Part shown: piece after piece, positions 7,102 to 7,126 of the stretch
How positions within the stretch are numbered: the first letter of the stretch is position 1
Layout: each line of letters opens with the position of its first letter
Program-made: the position numbers and the translations under genes
Notes under the pieces: model-generated
Told to the model about the DNA's origin: nothing
What the model saw: only the letters and a program-made list of their open reading frames with translations
Databases searched by the model: none
From: an uncultured Burkholderiales bacterium
GTDB taxonomy: Bacteria > Pseudomonadota > Gammaproteobacteria > Burkholderiales > Burkholderiaceae_F
Length of the DNA stretch: 7,126 nt
Direction: 5' to 3'
Assembly: GCA_903871435.1 (NCBI GenBank)
Contig: CAIQGU010000320.1
Location: 1-7,126 of the forward strand

Positions 7102-7126
7102 TCCCCTCACCCTAGCCCTCTCCCCG
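7102..7126. repeat. Partial dispersed intergenic repeat, cut by the window end
   Basis: The last bases, CCCTCACCCTAGCCCTCTCC followed by CCG, resemble the first arm of a palindromic repeat common between genes in many GC-rich proteobacteria, whose second arm would read GGGGAGAGGG. It lies 36 bases after the stop of the exported-protein gene. If the second arm follows, the transcript could fold into a strong hairpin that protects or ends the pyrE unit. Only one arm is in the window, so this is recognition from memory. Confidence 0.5.

Noticed and set aside
1..7126. Mobile elements, CRISPR arrays, tRNA or rRNA genes, riboswitches and defence genes
   Set aside because: I looked on both strands for repeat-spacer patterns, transposase or integrase motifs, tRNA-like folds and SAM-type leaders, and saw none. 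The genes are housekeeping families with uniform composition.

Overview
The window is GC-rich (roughly two thirds G+C by eye), densely packed bacterial DNA. It reads as proteobacterial, most likely a betaproteobacterium. The basis is the adjacent metX-metW pair, a stand-alone PTS Enzyme I, and pyrE followed by a secreted DUF4124-like protein with xth divergent to it. The family resemblances come from memory, not from a search, so the class is an inference of moderate confidence.

Layout. (1) Positions 1-3396, plus strand: the 3' nine tenths of ptsI (PTS Enzyme I), then metX (homoserine O-acyltransferase), then metW (methyltransferase-like partner). The ptsI-metX gap is 4 bases and metX-metW overlap by ATGA, so the three probably form one transcription unit. 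(2) Positions 3375-5542, minus strand: xth (exodeoxyribonuclease III), then an AmpG-family permease, joined by a 4-base GTGA overlap. The permease runs tail-to-tail into metW, and the two coding ends overlap by 22 bases. (3) Positions 5543-5675: a 133-base divergent intergenic region. It is the only real regulatory space here and holds a GC-rich palindrome beside an AT-rich palindrome. (4) Positions 5676-7065, plus strand: pyrE (orotate phosphoribosyltransferase), overlapped by 11 bases by a gene for an exported, coiled-coil-rich DUF4124-like protein. (5) Positions 7066-7126: short noncoding DNA that ends in what looks like the first arm of a dispersed intergenic repeat, cut by the window edge.

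How the genes work together. MetX and MetW act at the entry of methionine synthesis from homoserine. Enzyme I starts a PTS phosphorelay from PEP. Xth repairs abasic and 3'-blocked DNA. The AmpG-like permease probably imports muropeptides for cell-wall recycling. PyrE makes OMP in pyrimidine synthesis. These are mostly housekeeping functions. I see no transposase, phage gene, CRISPR array, tRNA, rRNA, toxin-antitoxin pair or defence island, and no convincing new multi-gene system. The points worth a second look are small: the G7 tract at the metX/metW junction, the palindromic convergent gene ends, the pyrE leader, and the little-known exported protein. No stretch of 300 bases or more lacks a gene.
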